From: an uncultured Oxalobacteraceae bacterium
GTDB taxonomy: Bacteria > Pseudomonadota > Gammaproteobacteria > Burkholderiales > Burkholderiaceae_D
Assembly: GCA_903893945.1 (NCBI GenBank)
Contig: CAITOF010000006.1
Span: 94,298 to 158,297, forward strand
Direction of reading: 5' to 3'
Length of the DNA stretch: 64,000 nucleotides
Shown here: piece after piece, positions 17,512 through 27,124 of the stretch
Layout of the letters: each line of letters starts with the position of its first letter
Numbering within the stretch: the stretch's first letter is position 1
Notes under the pieces: model-generated
Database searches by the model: none
The model's input: the letters and a program-made list of their open reading frames with translations, nothing else
What the model was told of the DNA's origin: nothing
Translations under genes and position numbers: made by a program

Positions 17512-18588
17512 TTAAGCCGCCAGTGTCGGGTAGTCCGTGTAGCCTTTTGACCCCGGCGTGTAAAACGTTGACATGTCCGGTGCAGTGATTGCTGCGTTCG
17601 TGCGCATACGTTCAACCAGATCCGGATTGGCAAGAAATGCACGGCCAAAGCCGATCAGGTCTGCCTGATTGTCAGCCAGTGCCTTTTCTGCATTGGCGGC
17701 ATCGAATCCACCGGCCAGTATGAACGGGCCTTTGAACTTGTCACGCAGACTTTTCTTGAGTTCTGCGGGTACCGGCGGTGTGCCCATGGCGGAATGATCC
17801 AGAACATGCACATACAGCAGACCCATATCCGACAGGGTTTCGACCAGAGCGATATATTGCTGTTCGACACCGGGATAGGCGCCGGTCGCGTTAAACACGC
17901 CAAAAGGCGAGAGGCGAATACCAACGCGATGAGCGCCGATGGCCGCAGACACCGCATTGGCGATTTCAATGACAAACAGGTTGCGAGCGGCGATACTGCC
18001 ACCATAGGCGTCGCTTCGGTCATTCACGTTCGGGTTCAGGAACTGTTCGATCAGGTAACCGTTTGCTGCATGTAACTCAATGCCATCGAATCCGGCCTCA
18101 ATCGCTAACGTCGCCGCATGGGCATATTCCCTGACCGTCGCTGCGATATCCTGCGTAGTCATCGCCCGTGGCGCGCTGTGCGGCTGCATGCCGTGGGCGT
18201 CGCTGTACATTTCACCCGGACAGATTGCACTGCCCGGACCCACCACCTCTGCGCCGGCCGGCAGGTTGGCCGTGTGTGACACGCGACCCGTGTGCATCAA
18301 CTGCACCACGATTTTTCCGCCTTTGGCGTGCACGGCATCGGTAACAAGTTTCCAGCCCCGTACCTGATCGGCGTTGTACAGTCCCGGAATACGTGCGTAG
18401 CCCAGTCCGTTCGGGGACGGTGAGGTGCCTTCCGTGATGATCAGTCCGGCACTGGCACGTTGCGCATAGTATTCGGCCATTAACGCGTTAGGAACATTGG
18501 ACTCCACGGCGCGGGAACGTGTCATGGGCGACATGACGGCCCGATTGGTCAGGGTCAGTTTGCGGGCGGTATACGAATCAAAAAGCAT
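17512..18588 (-). CDS. Old Yellow Enzyme family alkene reductase (NemA/XenB-like)
   Basis: FMN-dependent NAD(P)H oxidoreductase that reduces activated C=C bonds and nitro compounds. I start at 18588 (MLFDSYTARKLTLTNRAVMSPMTRSRA), which has an AAGGAAA ribosome-binding site; the frame extends upstream without family-like sequence. The product is 358 residues. Visible are the FMN-binding N-terminus, HTGRVSH, the active-site pair in DGIELHAANGYLIEQFLNP, DRSDAYGGS, RLSPFGVFN and the phosphate-binding FILAGGFDAANAEKAL with LIGFGRAFLANPDL. No transcription factor gene lies beside it. It is convergent with the 392-residue gene across 207 bases without visible features. Confidence 0.94.
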   Translation of the reverse strand: MLFDSYTARKLTLTNRAVMSPMTRSRAVESNVPNALMAEYYAQRASAGLIITEGTSPSPNGLGYARIPGLYNADQVRGWKLVTDAVHAKGGKIVVQLMHTGRVSHTANLPAGAEVVGPGSAICPGEMYSDAHGMQPHSAPRAMTTQDIAATVREYAHAATLAIEAGFDGIELHAANGYLIEQFLNPNVNDRSDAYGGSIAARNLFVIEIANAVSAAIGAHRVGIRLSPFGVFNATGAYPGVEQQYIALVETLSDMGLLYVHVLDHSAMGTPPVPAELKKSLRDKFKGPFILAGGFDAANAEKALADNQADLIGFGRAFLANPDLVERMRTNAAITAPDMSTFYTPGSKGYTDYPTLAA

Positions 18589-18756
18589 GGTGTTTCCTTG
18601 GTTAAAGAGGGTTGGGTAAAAGGGGTTTGGGCTGGAAAATTGTACAGCACTTGCAGAAATCACGTTTGACGCGGCGCAATGGGCCCGGCATTGAAAGAAA
18701 GTCAATGCAGTCGCCACCATGGTGTCCCGTGCGGCTGTGGGCGGGGTGGCAGATGA

Positions 18757-20124
18757 TCAGGTTGCGCTACTGCTGGCAGTCGGGTCCTTGAACACTATTT
18801 CCACCAGCAGACCGTTGCGGTTGATCAGACGCATGGCAGCGCGATGCTGCTGCACAATGCGATGCACAATCGCCAACCCGAGGCCTGCACCGTTGGCCTG
18901 ACTGCGTGAGCTGTCAACGCGGGTAAAGGGGCGCAACAGACGTTCCGTATCTTCCTCGGGAATCCCGGGGCCATTGTCCGAGAATTGCAGGACGATACGC
19001 ATGACCTTGTTGCGCTCCTGGGGCTTGCAGACCAGCGTAACGTCGGCATAATTTTTGCCGGGTGTCTTGCCATAGCGCCGCGCGTTTTCAATCAGGTTAT
19101 TGATTAACCGGCTGATTTCGATGACGTTACCGGAAATGATGATGTTGGGTGCGATGAAATGCTTTATTTTGAGGTCAGGAAGCCGCTGAACGGACTGTAC
19201 GATCGATTCCAGCAATTCCGACAGGTTGAGTGTCGAAATGCGTGTCGCGTCCATCGGTTTTGCAAAGTCAAGAAACTGTCCAATAATGGCATCCATCTGC
19301 GCAATATCAGCCTGCATGCCGGCCTGTGCACTTTCGGGCAGATGCGCCAGTTCGACTTCCAGTTGCAATCGCGCCAGTGGCGTGCGCAGGTCGTGCGAAA
19401 TTCCGGCCAGAATGATGGTCCGATCCGATTCTATCCTTGCCAGCTCCTGGGCCATCTGATTGAAGCTCCGGTTGGTTTCCCGAATTTCGGCAATCCCGGT
19501 TTCGGGGAGGGGCTTCAGGTTTTTGCCTTCCATAATGGCAATCGCCGCCTGGCTTAACCGGGCCAGCGGCTGGTTGATTAAACGCGTAATGACCATCGCA
19601 GCCAGAATTGACATCAGTAAAATCAGCGCTGACCAGCTGATCCAGCGCAGATTGGACGCCGTGCTGAAACGTTCACGGTCAAAGACGATCCAGTAGTCGT
19701 CATCTTCAATCTGAAAACTGACCCAGAAGCCGTCGATGCCGTTAACCCGGCGCGAAAACAGGGTGCCGGCGCCTAGTTTTGAGCGCACGATACGCTGCAA
19801 TTCGGGCATGTAGATGCCTTCGGGAGGCGGTTCGATGACATCGTTGTCTTCCAGTGAATAAACCCGGACGCCATCGTCACTGGCCAGATCAAACAGCAGT
19901 TCCTGGCGTTTTTCGGGGGCGGAATGCACCAGGGCTGCACGGGTAATGGTAATCACGGACAGCAATTGTGATGCCACCTGTTGAGCACGTGGTTTTTCTT
20001 CACTGATCTGAAACGTTAAAAACCAGGTGACCAAACTGATAAAAATCGCAAACGTCAAAAAGAAAAAAGTGCGCCAGAACAAGCCGCTATTTAACCAGCG
20101 AAACTGTTTTTTGATTGACAGCAT
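18757..20124 (-). CDS. envZ: EnvZ-like sensor histidine kinase
   Basis: Inner-membrane sensor kinase of 455 residues. Two membrane helices (about 18-40 and 161-180) frame a periplasmic sensor of about 120 residues. A HAMP segment follows, then the dimerisation helix with phospho-acceptor His244 in AGISHDLRTPLARL, and the ATPase with N box (LINNLIENARRYG), G1 (FSDNGPGIP) and G2 (GAGLGLAIVHRIV). The ISHDLRTPLARL form is the EnvZ type. The start overlaps the ompR stop by one base, so the two are co-translated. It probably reads envelope or osmotic state and phosphorylates the neighbouring regulator. Confidence 0.92.
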   Translation of the reverse strand: MLSIKKQFRWLNSGLFWRTFFFLTFAIFISLVTWFLTFQISEEKPRAQQVASQLLSVITITRAALVHSAPEKRQELLFDLASDDGVRVYSLEDNDVIEPPPEGIYMPELQRIVRSKLGAGTLFSRRVNGIDGFWVSFQIEDDDYWIVFDRERFSTASNLRWISWSALILLMSILAAMVITRLINQPLARLSQAAIAIMEGKNLKPLPETGIAEIRETNRSFNQMAQELARIESDRTIILAGISHDLRTPLARLQLEVELAHLPESAQAGMQADIAQMDAIIGQFLDFAKPMDATRISTLNLSELLESIVQSVQRLPDLKIKHFIAPNIIISGNVIEISRLINNLIENARRYGKTPGKNYADVTLVCKPQERNKVMRIVLQFSDNGPGIPEEDTERLLRPFTRVDSSRSQANGAGLGLAIVHRIVQQHRAAMRLINRNGLLVEIVFKDPTASSSAT

Positions 20125-20885
20125 TAACGGGGCTGACCTTCAGGAATGAACACGTACCCCAGTCCCCACACAGTCTGTATATAAAGCGGGTTCGAGGGGT
20201 CAGGTTCGATCAGTTTTCTGAGTCGCGAAATCTGCACATCCAGGCTGCGGTCATACACTTCGTATTCGCGGCCGCGCGCCAGTTCCATCAATTTTTCTCT
20301 TGATAAGGGCTGGCGGGCGTGGCGTGCAAACACTTTCAGGACTGAAAACTCACCCGTCGTAATGGGGATGCTTTCATCGCCTCTTTTGAGGGTCCGGGTT
20401 CCCAGATCCAGGGTGAAACCACCAAATTCAAAGGATTGCGGTATTTCTGAGGGCGCACCGGGTGCCTCGTCGCTACCTTTGCGCCGCAACACGGCGTTAA
20501 TCCGGGCAACCAGTTCACGCGGATTAAACGGTTTGGGCAGGTAATCATCCGCCCCCATTTCCAGACCTATAATGCGATCGATATCCTCACCTTTGGCCGT
20601 CAGCATGATGATCGGGGTGACATCACCAATGCCACGCAGACGCCGACAGATCGACAGGCCGTCTTCACCGGGAAGCATCAGGTCGAGAACGAGCAGGTCG
20701 TACCTTTCACGCTGCCATAATTTATTCATCGCGGTCGCATTCTCGGCCGTGTACACATTGAAATTTTGCTCACTTAGATAGCGTCTTAACAACTCTCTTA
20801 ACCGAATATCATCATCGACAACCAGTATTCGTATCTGGTGATTGGACGGTGCGGAATTCGTGGCAGATGTGTTTTCAGTATTCAT
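20124..20885 (-). CDS. ompR: OmpR-family response regulator
   Basis: Two-component transcription factor, 253 residues. The receiver domain shows the acid pair in ILVVDDDIRLRELL, phospho-acceptor Asp68 in DLLVLDLMLPGEDG, the Thr in IIMLTAKGE and the Lys in YLPKPFNPREL. A winged-helix DNA-binding domain follows at about 150-250 with SREKLMELARGREYEVYDRSLDVQISRLRKLIE and QTVWGLGYVF, as in OmpR. It precedes and overlaps the kinase gene. The 16 residues before the receiver are a Ser/Thr/Asn-rich extension. Its promoter must lie in 20886-21204. Confidence 0.94.
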   Translation of the reverse strand: MNTENTSATNSAPSNHQIRILVVDDDIRLRELLRRYLSEQNFNVYTAENATAMNKLWQRERYDLLVLDLMLPGEDGLSICRRLRGIGDVTPIIMLTAKGEDIDRIIGLEMGADDYLPKPFNPRELVARINAVLRRKGSDEAPGAPSEIPQSFEFGGFTLDLGTRTLKRGDESIPITTGEFSVLKVFARHARQPLSREKLMELARGREYEVYDRSLDVQISRLRKLIEPDPSNPLYIQTVWGLGYVFIPEGQPR

Positions 20886-21204
20886 GGTAGTGGTGGGTTC
20901 TCATCAGTTGGACTTGCCTTGGCAGGTTGTTGATACGCTAAAATTTCACAAATTGTTACATACTTTACGGCAAAACTGAGCACGCAGGTCGGCCTTCGAA
21001 CATACAATCGCATTAAATAAAGGCCCCATGTAACCGAATCCGGTACTCAAAAAGGCGCTGAATCTGGCACTGAATCTGGCGCTGGATCGGACGCTGGATC
21101 GGGGGCAATAACAGCACTGTAGGTAATAGCGCTCCGGTATGCGTGTAAATTCTTACTATTATTATATAAACCAGCAATTTTCACGATAGTCTAATGAAAA
21201 CAAT
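20886..21204. other. divergent intergenic region between ompR and a small secreted protein gene
   Basis: This 319-base gap must carry the promoters of the minus-strand ompR-envZ pair and of the plus-strand gene at 21205. It is A/T-rich near both ends and includes a short tandem repeat at 21055-21102. I see no RNA gene and no clear consensus promoter. Confidence 0.6.
21055..21102 (+). repeat. four tandem 12-bp units
   Basis: Four imperfect copies of a 12-base unit lie end to end: GCGCTGAATCTG, GCACTGAATCTG, GCGCTGGATCGG and ACGCTGGATCGG. They sit in the gap between ompR and the small secreted-protein gene. They could be a slippage product or a set of protein-binding sites. Confidence 0.85.
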
Positions 21205-21507
21205 ATGCGTCAAATTCGACTAATGCTGTGCAGCCTGTTTGCTTTGCTGTCCTATTCTGCGTGGGCAGGCGGTAATCAATTTAATGAAAATAAAAATGAT
21301 GGGCGCAATGTCCATCATAAACAAGAAAGACTTGCCGGACGAGCCAATCTTGTAAATAATAATGACAGGCAGGCCCGTAATTCAGCCAATCAGAATTCAG
21401 CCTGGGGGGCTTCGGCTCACGAAAAAAGTCTTTTATCCAGAGAAGAACGACGCGCATTACGTCGTCAGATCAACGAAACAGAATCCAGATATCCGCCGAA
21501 TAAATAG
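21205..21507 (+). CDS. small secreted protein, function unknown
   Basis: The 100-residue product begins with a clear signal peptide (MRQIRLMLCSLFALLSYSAWA, cleavage after AWA). The mature part is hydrophilic and rich in Asn, Gln, Arg and Lys. It ends in LSREERRALRRQINETESRYPPNK, a charged helix of a type seen at the end of several small Burkholderiales periplasmic proteins of unknown role. No Cys and no lipobox are present. It is transcribed toward the convergent yheS gene with 22 bases between stops. Its position beside the ompR promoter region makes OmpR control possible but untested. Confidence 0.7.
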   Translation: MRQIRLMLCSLFALLSYSAWAGGNQFNENKNDGRNVHHKQERLAGRANLVNNNDRQARNSANQNSAWGASAHEKSLLSREERRALRRQINETESRYPPNK

Positions 21508-21529
21508 CGTGCCGGATGTGATCGTGTTA

Positions 21530-23467
21530 TTACTGTTGGAGCTGTTCGCTCAAGGTCAGCCATTCACTTTCAGCCTGTTCAAGGTTGTTCTGTGTCCGTG
21601 TTTGCAACCGCAATAATTCGCCCAGTTCCGCCTTGCGCTGTTCCTGATAAATCGTCGCTTCTTCCAGCTTGCTGGCGAGTTGAGTCAGTTCTTTGTTGAA
21701 CTGATTTATGTCGTCGTCCAGGCGTTTAATTTTTGTTTCCAGTGCCTTTTTCTGGGCCGGATTAAGCTGAGTCATTTTTTCCGGATTTTTTTCCGGTGCG
21801 ACCGTAGCAGACGCCTGTTTTTCAGCGGCAGCCTGTTTTTTTGCAGCATCCAGGTTTGCTGTCTTGTTCTGCAATAACCAGTCTTTATAATCGTCCAGGT
21901 CACCGTCAAATGGTTTTAACTGTCCGTCGGACACGATGATGAACTGGTCGGTTGTGGCACGTAATAAATGCCGGTCGTGAGACACCAGTACCACGGTGCC
22001 CTCAAATTGGGCAAGTGCGTCGGTCAGGGCTTCGCGTGTTTCCAGATCGAGGTGGTTGGTCGGCTCATCCAGCAGCAGCAGATTGGGGCGCTGCCAGACA
22101 ATTAACGCCAGGGCCAGACGCGCTTTTTCTCCGCCGGAGAACGGTTTGATCGGCGCCGTGACCATCGTGCCCGGAAAGTTGAAGCTGCCCAAAAAATTCC
22201 GCAATTCCTGCTCGCGCACGTTGGGCGCCAATTTCACCAGATGCCAAAGCGGCGATTCGTCGTGACGCAGCATTTCAACCTGATGCTGGGCAAAATAACC
22301 TATCGTGAGTCCCTTACCCAGATGCGCATCACCTTTTATCGGGCTTAATTCGCCGGCAATGGTTTTGATCAGGGTTGATTTGCCTGCGCCATTCACCCCG
22401 AGTAAGCCGATGCGCTGACCGATCTGGAGTGAGAAATTGATATTGCTGACGATCGTTCTGGTTTTGCTGTGGTCAAATTCGTCCAGAAAATAGCCCGCAT
22501 CCACCGCCTCCAGTACCAGCAGTGGGTTCGGCGCGTTAACCGGTTCCCTGAAGTCAAAAGAAAACTCGGCAGCGGCACGTAACGGAGCCAGTTCATCCAT
22601 GCGTGCCAGCGCTTTGATACGGCTTTGCGCCTGTTTTGCCTTGCTCGCCTTGGCTTTGAACCGGTCTATGAAGGATTGCAGGTGCGCACGTTGGCGATTC
22701 TGCTTTTCGATCATTCCCTGTGCCAGTTCCAGCTGGGCCAGTCGCTGTCGTTCAAAGGCCGAATAATTGCCACCGTAGCGCTTCAATTTGCGCTCATCGA
22801 TGTGCACAATGACATTGACGACACCATCCAGAAAGTCGCGGTCATGTGAAATGATAATCAGCGTGCCGGCATAGCGCTTTAACCAGTCCTCAAGCCAGAT
22901 AATCGCGTCGAGGTCAAGATGGTTGGTCGGCTCGTCGAGCAGCAGCAGATCCGATTGACACATCAGCGCCTGCGCCAGATTTAAACGCATTCGCCATCCA
23001 CCCGAGAAACTGGCCACCGATTGTGTCATCTGCGCCATCGTAAAACCCAGTCCGGACAGCAACTGTTCTGCGCGCGACTGCACGGTATAGGCATCCGCGT
23101 CGGCCAGAGCGATGTACACCTCGGCAATCTCGTTACCGTTTGCGTCGGTGGCTTCCTGACGTTCCAGTTCGGCTAATCGGGCTTCCAGCTTTCTGAGCCG
23201 GGTATCCCCGTCAATCGCGTAATCGACAGCGGATCGTTCCAGTGGCGGGGTTTCCTGGGCGACGTAGGCAACCTGCCACTGGGCGGGGAAATCGAGGCTG
23301 CCCTGATCCGAATGTATTTCATTGCGCAGCATTGCAAACAGACTCGATTTGCCCGCGCCATTTGAGCCTATCAGGCCAATTTTTTCACGGGGATTCAAGG
23401 TCAGGTCGACACCTTCAAACAGGGGTTTGGTTCCCCTCATGAGGTGTAATTGTTGAAAGCGTATCAT
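21530..23467 (-). CDS. yheS: ABC-F family ATPase, YheS type
   Basis: Soluble ABC-F protein of 645 residues with two ABC modules and no membrane part. Such proteins act on the ribosome and relieve stalled translation. Module 1 has Walker A GSNGAGKSS, signature SFSGGWRMRLNLAQ and Walker B LLLLDEPTNHLDLDAI. The linker DRFKAKASKAKQAQSRIKALARMD is the usual ABC-F interdomain piece. Module 2 has GVNGAGKST, FSGGEKARLALALIVWQRPNLLLLDEPTNHLD. A C-terminal coiled coil of about 100 residues follows. The closest match from memory is YheS rather than EttA or Uup. It is the last gene of the dapD series, 52 bases after prmB. Confidence 0.93.
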   Translation of the reverse strand: MIRFQQLHLMRGTKPLFEGVDLTLNPREKIGLIGSNGAGKSSLFAMLRNEIHSDQGSLDFPAQWQVAYVAQETPPLERSAVDYAIDGDTRLRKLEARLAELERQEATDANGNEIAEVYIALADADAYTVQSRAEQLLSGLGFTMAQMTQSVASFSGGWRMRLNLAQALMCQSDLLLLDEPTNHLDLDAIIWLEDWLKRYAGTLIIISHDRDFLDGVVNVIVHIDERKLKRYGGNYSAFERQRLAQLELAQGMIEKQNRQRAHLQSFIDRFKAKASKAKQAQSRIKALARMDELAPLRAAAEFSFDFREPVNAPNPLLVLEAVDAGYFLDEFDHSKTRTIVSNINFSLQIGQRIGLLGVNGAGKSTLIKTIAGELSPIKGDAHLGKGLTIGYFAQHQVEMLRHDESPLWHLVKLAPNVREQELRNFLGSFNFPGTMVTAPIKPFSGGEKARLALALIVWQRPNLLLLDEPTNHLDLETREALTDALAQFEGTVVLVSHDRHLLRATTDQFIIVSDGQLKPFDGDLDDYKDWLLQNKTANLDAAKKQAAAEKQASATVAPEKNPEKMTQLNPAQKKALETKIKRLDDDINQFNKELTQLASKLEEATIYQEQRKAELGELLRLQTRTQNNLEQAESEWLTLSEQLQQ

Positions 23468-23519
23468 GGTGTTGCGTAACCTTAATTCGAACTTGTTTTA
23501 ATGTGGCGATTAAATCGGG

Positions 23520-24419
23520 TCAGTCATGATAGGCACTGAGCTGGTCGGCGGAAAGCAGAAAAACCATATCGTCACCGGCTGAGGTGGAGACCCAGGTGAA
23601 GTCCAGATCTGGAAATGCCGCTTCGGCAAAGGCACGTTCATGACCAATTTCGACGACAAGTACTCCGTCCGGTGTCAGGTAATTTCTGGCATACCGTAAA
23701 ATCTGCCGGACCAGATCCATGCCGTCTTTGCCGCCACCCAGCGCGATCTGCGGTTCGTGCAGGTATTCTCTGGGCAATTGCGACATGGAGGTGCTGTTGA
23801 CGTAGGGCGGGTTGGACACGATGAGCTGGTATTTCTTGTTCGGTACGCGGGTGTACAGATCGGACTGAATTAATGAAATGCGGTCGCCTAGCCCATAAGT
23901 TGCAACATTTATTCTTGCCACGTCCAGAGCATCGGAAGAAATGTCAACGGTATCGACCTGTGCTTGTGGAAAGGCATCGGCCAACATGATCGGCAAACAT
24001 CCTGATCCCGTACATAGTTCCAGGATATCCGTCACCGAATCCGGATCCGTCACCCAGGGCGAAAAACCGGTTGGAATCAGTTCGGCAATAAATGAACGGG
24101 GCACGATGACCCGTTCATCCACATAAAATTGATAGGTCCCCAGCCAGGCCTCACGGGTAATGTAGGCAGCAGGAATCCGGTCTACTGCGCGCTGCTCAAT
24201 CACTTTTAATACTGCCGCAATTTCTTCCGGTAATAAATGGGCGTCCAGATACGTGTCAAGATTATCAAGCGGCAAGTGCAGGGTATGTAACACCAGATAG
24301 GCGGCTTCATCGAGGGCATTGGCAGAACCCTGACCAAAAACGAGTCTGGCTTCAGTAAAACGGCTGACCGCGTAACGCAATACGTCGCGCACGGTCGTGA
24401 AAGGGTGGTTGGTTATCAT
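23520..24419 (-). CDS. prmB: ribosomal protein L3 glutamine methyltransferase PrmB
   Basis: SAM-dependent N5-glutamine methyltransferase acting on ribosomal protein L3. The 299 residues show SAM-binding motif I as ILELCTGSGCLPIMLA, the catalytic NPPY in IVSNPPYVN, and the helical N-terminal substrate-binding part with AAYITREAWLGTYQFYVDERVIVPRSFIAELI. It could be confused with the release-factor enzyme PrmC, but the RSFIAELI and CTGSGC forms and the link to dapE favour PrmB. It lies 11 bases after dapE. Confidence 0.93.
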   Translation of the reverse strand: MITNHPFTTVRDVLRYAVSRFTEARLVFGQGSANALDEAAYLVLHTLHLPLDNLDTYLDAHLLPEEIAAVLKVIEQRAVDRIPAAYITREAWLGTYQFYVDERVIVPRSFIAELIPTGFSPWVTDPDSVTDILELCTGSGCLPIMLADAFPQAQVDTVDISSDALDVARINVATYGLGDRISLIQSDLYTRVPNKKYQLIVSNPPYVNSTSMSQLPREYLHEPQIALGGGKDGMDLVRQILRYARNYLTPDGVLVVEIGHERAFAEAAFPDLDFTWVSTSAGDDMVFLLSADQLSAYHD

Positions 24420-24430
24420 GGGTCAGCGGG

Positions 24431-25558
24431 TTATAGCAGGATATTTTCCAGGGTTTTCCGATAAATATTTTTGAGTGGTTCAATTTCGTCCAGCGCAATG
24501 TGTTCATCGATCTTGTGGATGCTGGCATTGATCGGGCCGAACTCGATCACCTCTGCGCAGATTTGCGCAATAAATCGACCGTCTGATGTACCGCCGGTGG
24601 TGGACAATTCGGTGTGTATTCCGGTTTCAGAAAATATTGCCTTTGAGATTGCGTCACTCAGTGTCCCTTTCGGGGTCAGGAACGGTTGTCCGCCAATCGT
24701 CCAGTCTATGTCATATTCAAGTTGATGCCGGTCCAACACGGCGTGAACGCGTTGCTGCAAATTCTCTGCGGTACTCGCTGTCGAAAACCGGAAATTAAAT
24801 TCGGCCACCAGGGCCCCCGGTATGACGTTCGTGGCGCCGGTTCCGCTATACAGATTGGAAATCTGAAACGAGGTCGGCAGATAATAGTCATTGGCCTGGT
24901 CCCAGACCGTCTGTGCCAGTTCTGCGATCGCCGGTGCAGCCAGGTGTATCGGATTTTTTGCCAGTTGCGGATAAGCGATGTGGCCCTGAACTCCGTGTAC
25001 GGTTAATGTTCCGCTCATGGAACCGCGCCGGCCGTTTTTGATCGTATCGCCAAAGCGGTGCGCCGAGGTCGGTTCACCGACGACGCAGAAATCCAGTTTT
25101 TCACCACGTTCTTTCAGCCGTTGGCAGACGACTACGGTGCCATCAATGGCCGGACCTTCTTCATCGCTGGTCAGCAAAAAACCAATCGAGCCGGCATGGT
25201 CAGGATGCTGGTGAATAAACTCTTCGGTGGCCACCAGCATGGCCGCGATCGAGCTTTTCATGTCAGCCGCACCTCGGCCATACAGCTTTCCATGTCGCAC
25301 CGTCGGTACGAACGGGTTGGAATTCCATTTTTCCAGCGGGCCGGTTGGCACAACGTCGGTGTGTCCGGCAAATACCAGTAACGGCTGGGATGTGCCCCGT
25401 TTTGCCCACAGATTGGACACCTGACCCGACTGTATGGCGTCAAATTGGAAACCCAGCGGCTGCAGAAACTGCCTGACGAGATCCTGGCAGCCCAGGTCTG
25501 ACGGCGTTACGGATTCAAGCGCAATGAGCTGTTCAATTATTTTCAGTGTCTTACTCAT
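24431..25558 (-). CDS. dapE: succinyl-diaminopimelate desuccinylase
   Basis: Zinc amidohydrolase of the succinylase branch of lysine and meso-diaminopimelate synthesis; hydrolyses N-succinyl-LL-DAP. The 375 residues match DapE. Metal ligands appear in [13 protein letters not shown] (His, Asp), the bridging Asp in [11 protein letters not shown], the catalytic Glu pair in [13 protein letters not shown], and a C-terminal His in [30 protein letters not shown] is the substrate-binding loop. It shares the transcript with dapD, which makes its substrate precursor two steps earlier. Confidence 0.97.
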   Translation of the reverse strand: MSKTLKIIEQLIALESVTPSDLGCQDLVRQFLQPLGFQFDAIQSGQVSNLWAKRGTSQPLLVFAGHTDVVPTGPLEKWNSNPFVPTVRHGKLYGRGAADMKSSIAAMLVATEEFIHQHPDHAGSIGFLLTSDEEGPAIDGTVVVCQRLKERGEKLDFCVVGEPTSAHRFGDTIKNGRRGSMSGTLTVHGVQGHIAYPQLAKNPIHLAAPAIAELAQTVWDQANDYYLPTSFQISNLYSGTGATNVIPGALVAEFNFRFSTASTAENLQQRVHAVLDRHQLEYDIDWTIGGQPFLTPKGTLSDAISKAIFSETGIHTELSTTGGTSDGRFIAQICAEVIEFGPINASIHKIDEHIALDEIEPLKNIYRKTLENILL

Positions 25559-25583
25559 AAATAATGTCGATTAAAAATGGTGT

Positions 25584-25955
25584 TCAGGAAGTAAGACCGG
25601 TCAGTCGCCGGTAGGTCTGTTCAGAAAAACCAACCAGGATGTCCGTATGTAATCGGGATTGAGCAACCAGTACCGGTCGCTTGATGACAGATGTGTTCGT
25701 TAGCATGCAGTGGATCGCACTTTGTTCATCGTTGACTGCCAACTGTTCACTTTCGGTCAATTTACGCCAGGTGGTACCTTTACGGTTGATCAGGTCTGTC
25801 CAGGCGTGTTTTGTCAGCCAAAGCCTGATCAGGCTTTCGTTGAGGCCTGATTTTTTAAAGTCATGAAAAAGAAACGCGATACCGTGTTCATCGAGCCAGT
25901 TTTTCGCTTTTTTCACCTGATCACAATTGGGGATGCCATACAGGATAATCGTCAT
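25584..25955 (-). CDS. ArsC/Spx-family protein (YffB-like)
   Basis: Thioredoxin-fold protein of 123 residues of the ArsC-like family. The start ILYGIPNCDQVKKAKNWLDEHG carries one Cys where thioredoxins have CxxC, and the LINRKGTTWRKLT and RPVLVAQSRLHTDILVGFSEQTYRRL blocks are the usual ArsC/YffB ones. This subgroup is often listed as arsenate reductase, but a role in glutathione-dependent reduction is equally possible. No ars gene is near. Its place between pilU and dapE is a recurrent betaproteobacterial order and does not suggest arsenic resistance. Its start overlaps the pilU stop by one base. Confidence 0.88.
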   Translation of the reverse strand: MTIILYGIPNCDQVKKAKNWLDEHGIAFLFHDFKKSGLNESLIRLWLTKHAWTDLINRKGTTWRKLTESEQLAVNDEQSAIHCMLTNTSVIKRPVLVAQSRLHTDILVGFSEQTYRRLTGLTS

Positions 25956-27088
25956 TACACATTCAGCGTAAATTCGGTAAATGACGCTTCTTCCACTTTT
26001 GGCGGTTCGGTGTCCTGATTCGTGCTGGCCGCTTGTTCATTATTAAGTAACCACAGCAGGTTATTGGCTGAATCTGCATTTGCCATACCTTCTTCCTGCG
26101 ATATCAGGCCGTCATTAATCAACTGGACCAATGCACGTTCAAAGGTCTGTGAACCGGGCGACAGGCTCTTGTCGATGGCGTCCTTGATTTCAGAGATATT
26201 GCCTTCGGCGATCAGATCGGCGACATAGCGTGTGTTCAGCAGCACTTCAACGGCAGGGTAACGTCCGCCATCCATGGACTTGATGAGCCGCTGGGAAATG
26301 ACCGCGCGGATCGACGAGGCAAGGTCAAGCAGCAGTGCTGTACGATGTTCGTTGGGGAAGAAGCTGATGATACGATTGAGTGCCTGATAACTGTTGTTGG
26401 CGTGCAGGGTCGCCAGCACCAGATGTCCGGATTGCGCATACGACATGGCCGAGGCCATGGTGGATTCATCGCGAATTTCACCGATCAGAATGCAGTCCGG
26501 TGCCTGGCGCAACGAATTTCTCAGCGCCACTTCAAGGCTGACGGAGTCAGTGCCGATTTCACGCTGGTTAACAATGGATTTTTTGCTGCGGAATAAATAT
26601 TCGATGGGATCTTCGATAGTCAGGATGTGGCCAGTCCTCTGTGCGTTGCGGTGGTCCAGCATGGAGGCGATAGTGGTTGATTTTCCGGAACCGGTTGAGC
26701 CGACGAGTAATATCAGTCCGCGCTTTTCCATGATCAGGTCACCCAGGACCGGGGGTAAGCGCAAGGCATTTAGTGCAGGGATATGGCCTGGCACAAAACG
26801 GAATACGGCTGAAATGGAGCCACGCTGGCGAAAAGCAGACAAGCGGAACCGCCCAATGCCCGATGCGCCGATACCGAGATTTAATTCATTTTCGCGGTGC
26901 AGCTTGTCCATATCTTCAGCAGAAACAACTTCGGACAACAACGCCATGATATTTGCCTGATCCATTTTCTGGTTATTAATCGGCAGCAGGTTACCGTTAA
27001 TTTTCAGGTGAATCGGTGAATTAATTGCAAAAAACATATCTGAAGCCTGTTTTTCTTTCATCAATTCAAAAAGACGTTCCATTGCCAT
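25955..27088 (-). CDS. pilU: type IV pilus retraction ATPase, PilU/PilT type
   Basis: Hexameric secretion ATPase driving pilus retraction together with PilT. The 377 residues show an N-terminal PAS-like part (MERLFELMKEKQASDMFFAINSP), Walker A GSTGSGKSTT, the Asp box ILTIEDPIEYLFRSKKSIVNQREIG, Walker B DCILIGEIRDESTM and the His box HLVLATLHANNSYQALNRI. The AIRNLIRE motif that marks PilT is not seen at the C-terminus, which ends in an acidic tail; this favours PilU. It lies 36 bases after dapD, within the lysine gene series. A pilT gene is not in the window. Confidence 0.88.
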   Translation of the reverse strand: MAMERLFELMKEKQASDMFFAINSPIHLKINGNLLPINNQKMDQANIMALLSEVVSAEDMDKLHRENELNLGIGASGIGRFRLSAFRQRGSISAVFRFVPGHIPALNALRLPPVLGDLIMEKRGLILLVGSTGSGKSTTIASMLDHRNAQRTGHILTIEDPIEYLFRSKKSIVNQREIGTDSVSLEVALRNSLRQAPDCILIGEIRDESTMASAMSYAQSGHLVLATLHANNSYQALNRIISFFPNEHRTALLLDLASSIRAVISQRLIKSMDGGRYPAVEVLLNTRYVADLIAEGNISEIKDAIDKSLSPGSQTFERALVQLINDGLISQEEGMANADSANNLLWLLNNEQAASTNQDTEPPKVEEASFTEFTLNV

Positions 27089-27124
27089 GATTTCTTCCCC
27101 TTTTTTCTCAGGATTGTCGCAAAA

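Noticed and set aside
25584..25955. Arsenate resistance gene
   Set aside because: The ArsC-like protein sits in a lysine-biosynthesis gene series with no arsR, arsB or arsH nearby, so the YffB-like reading is preferred.
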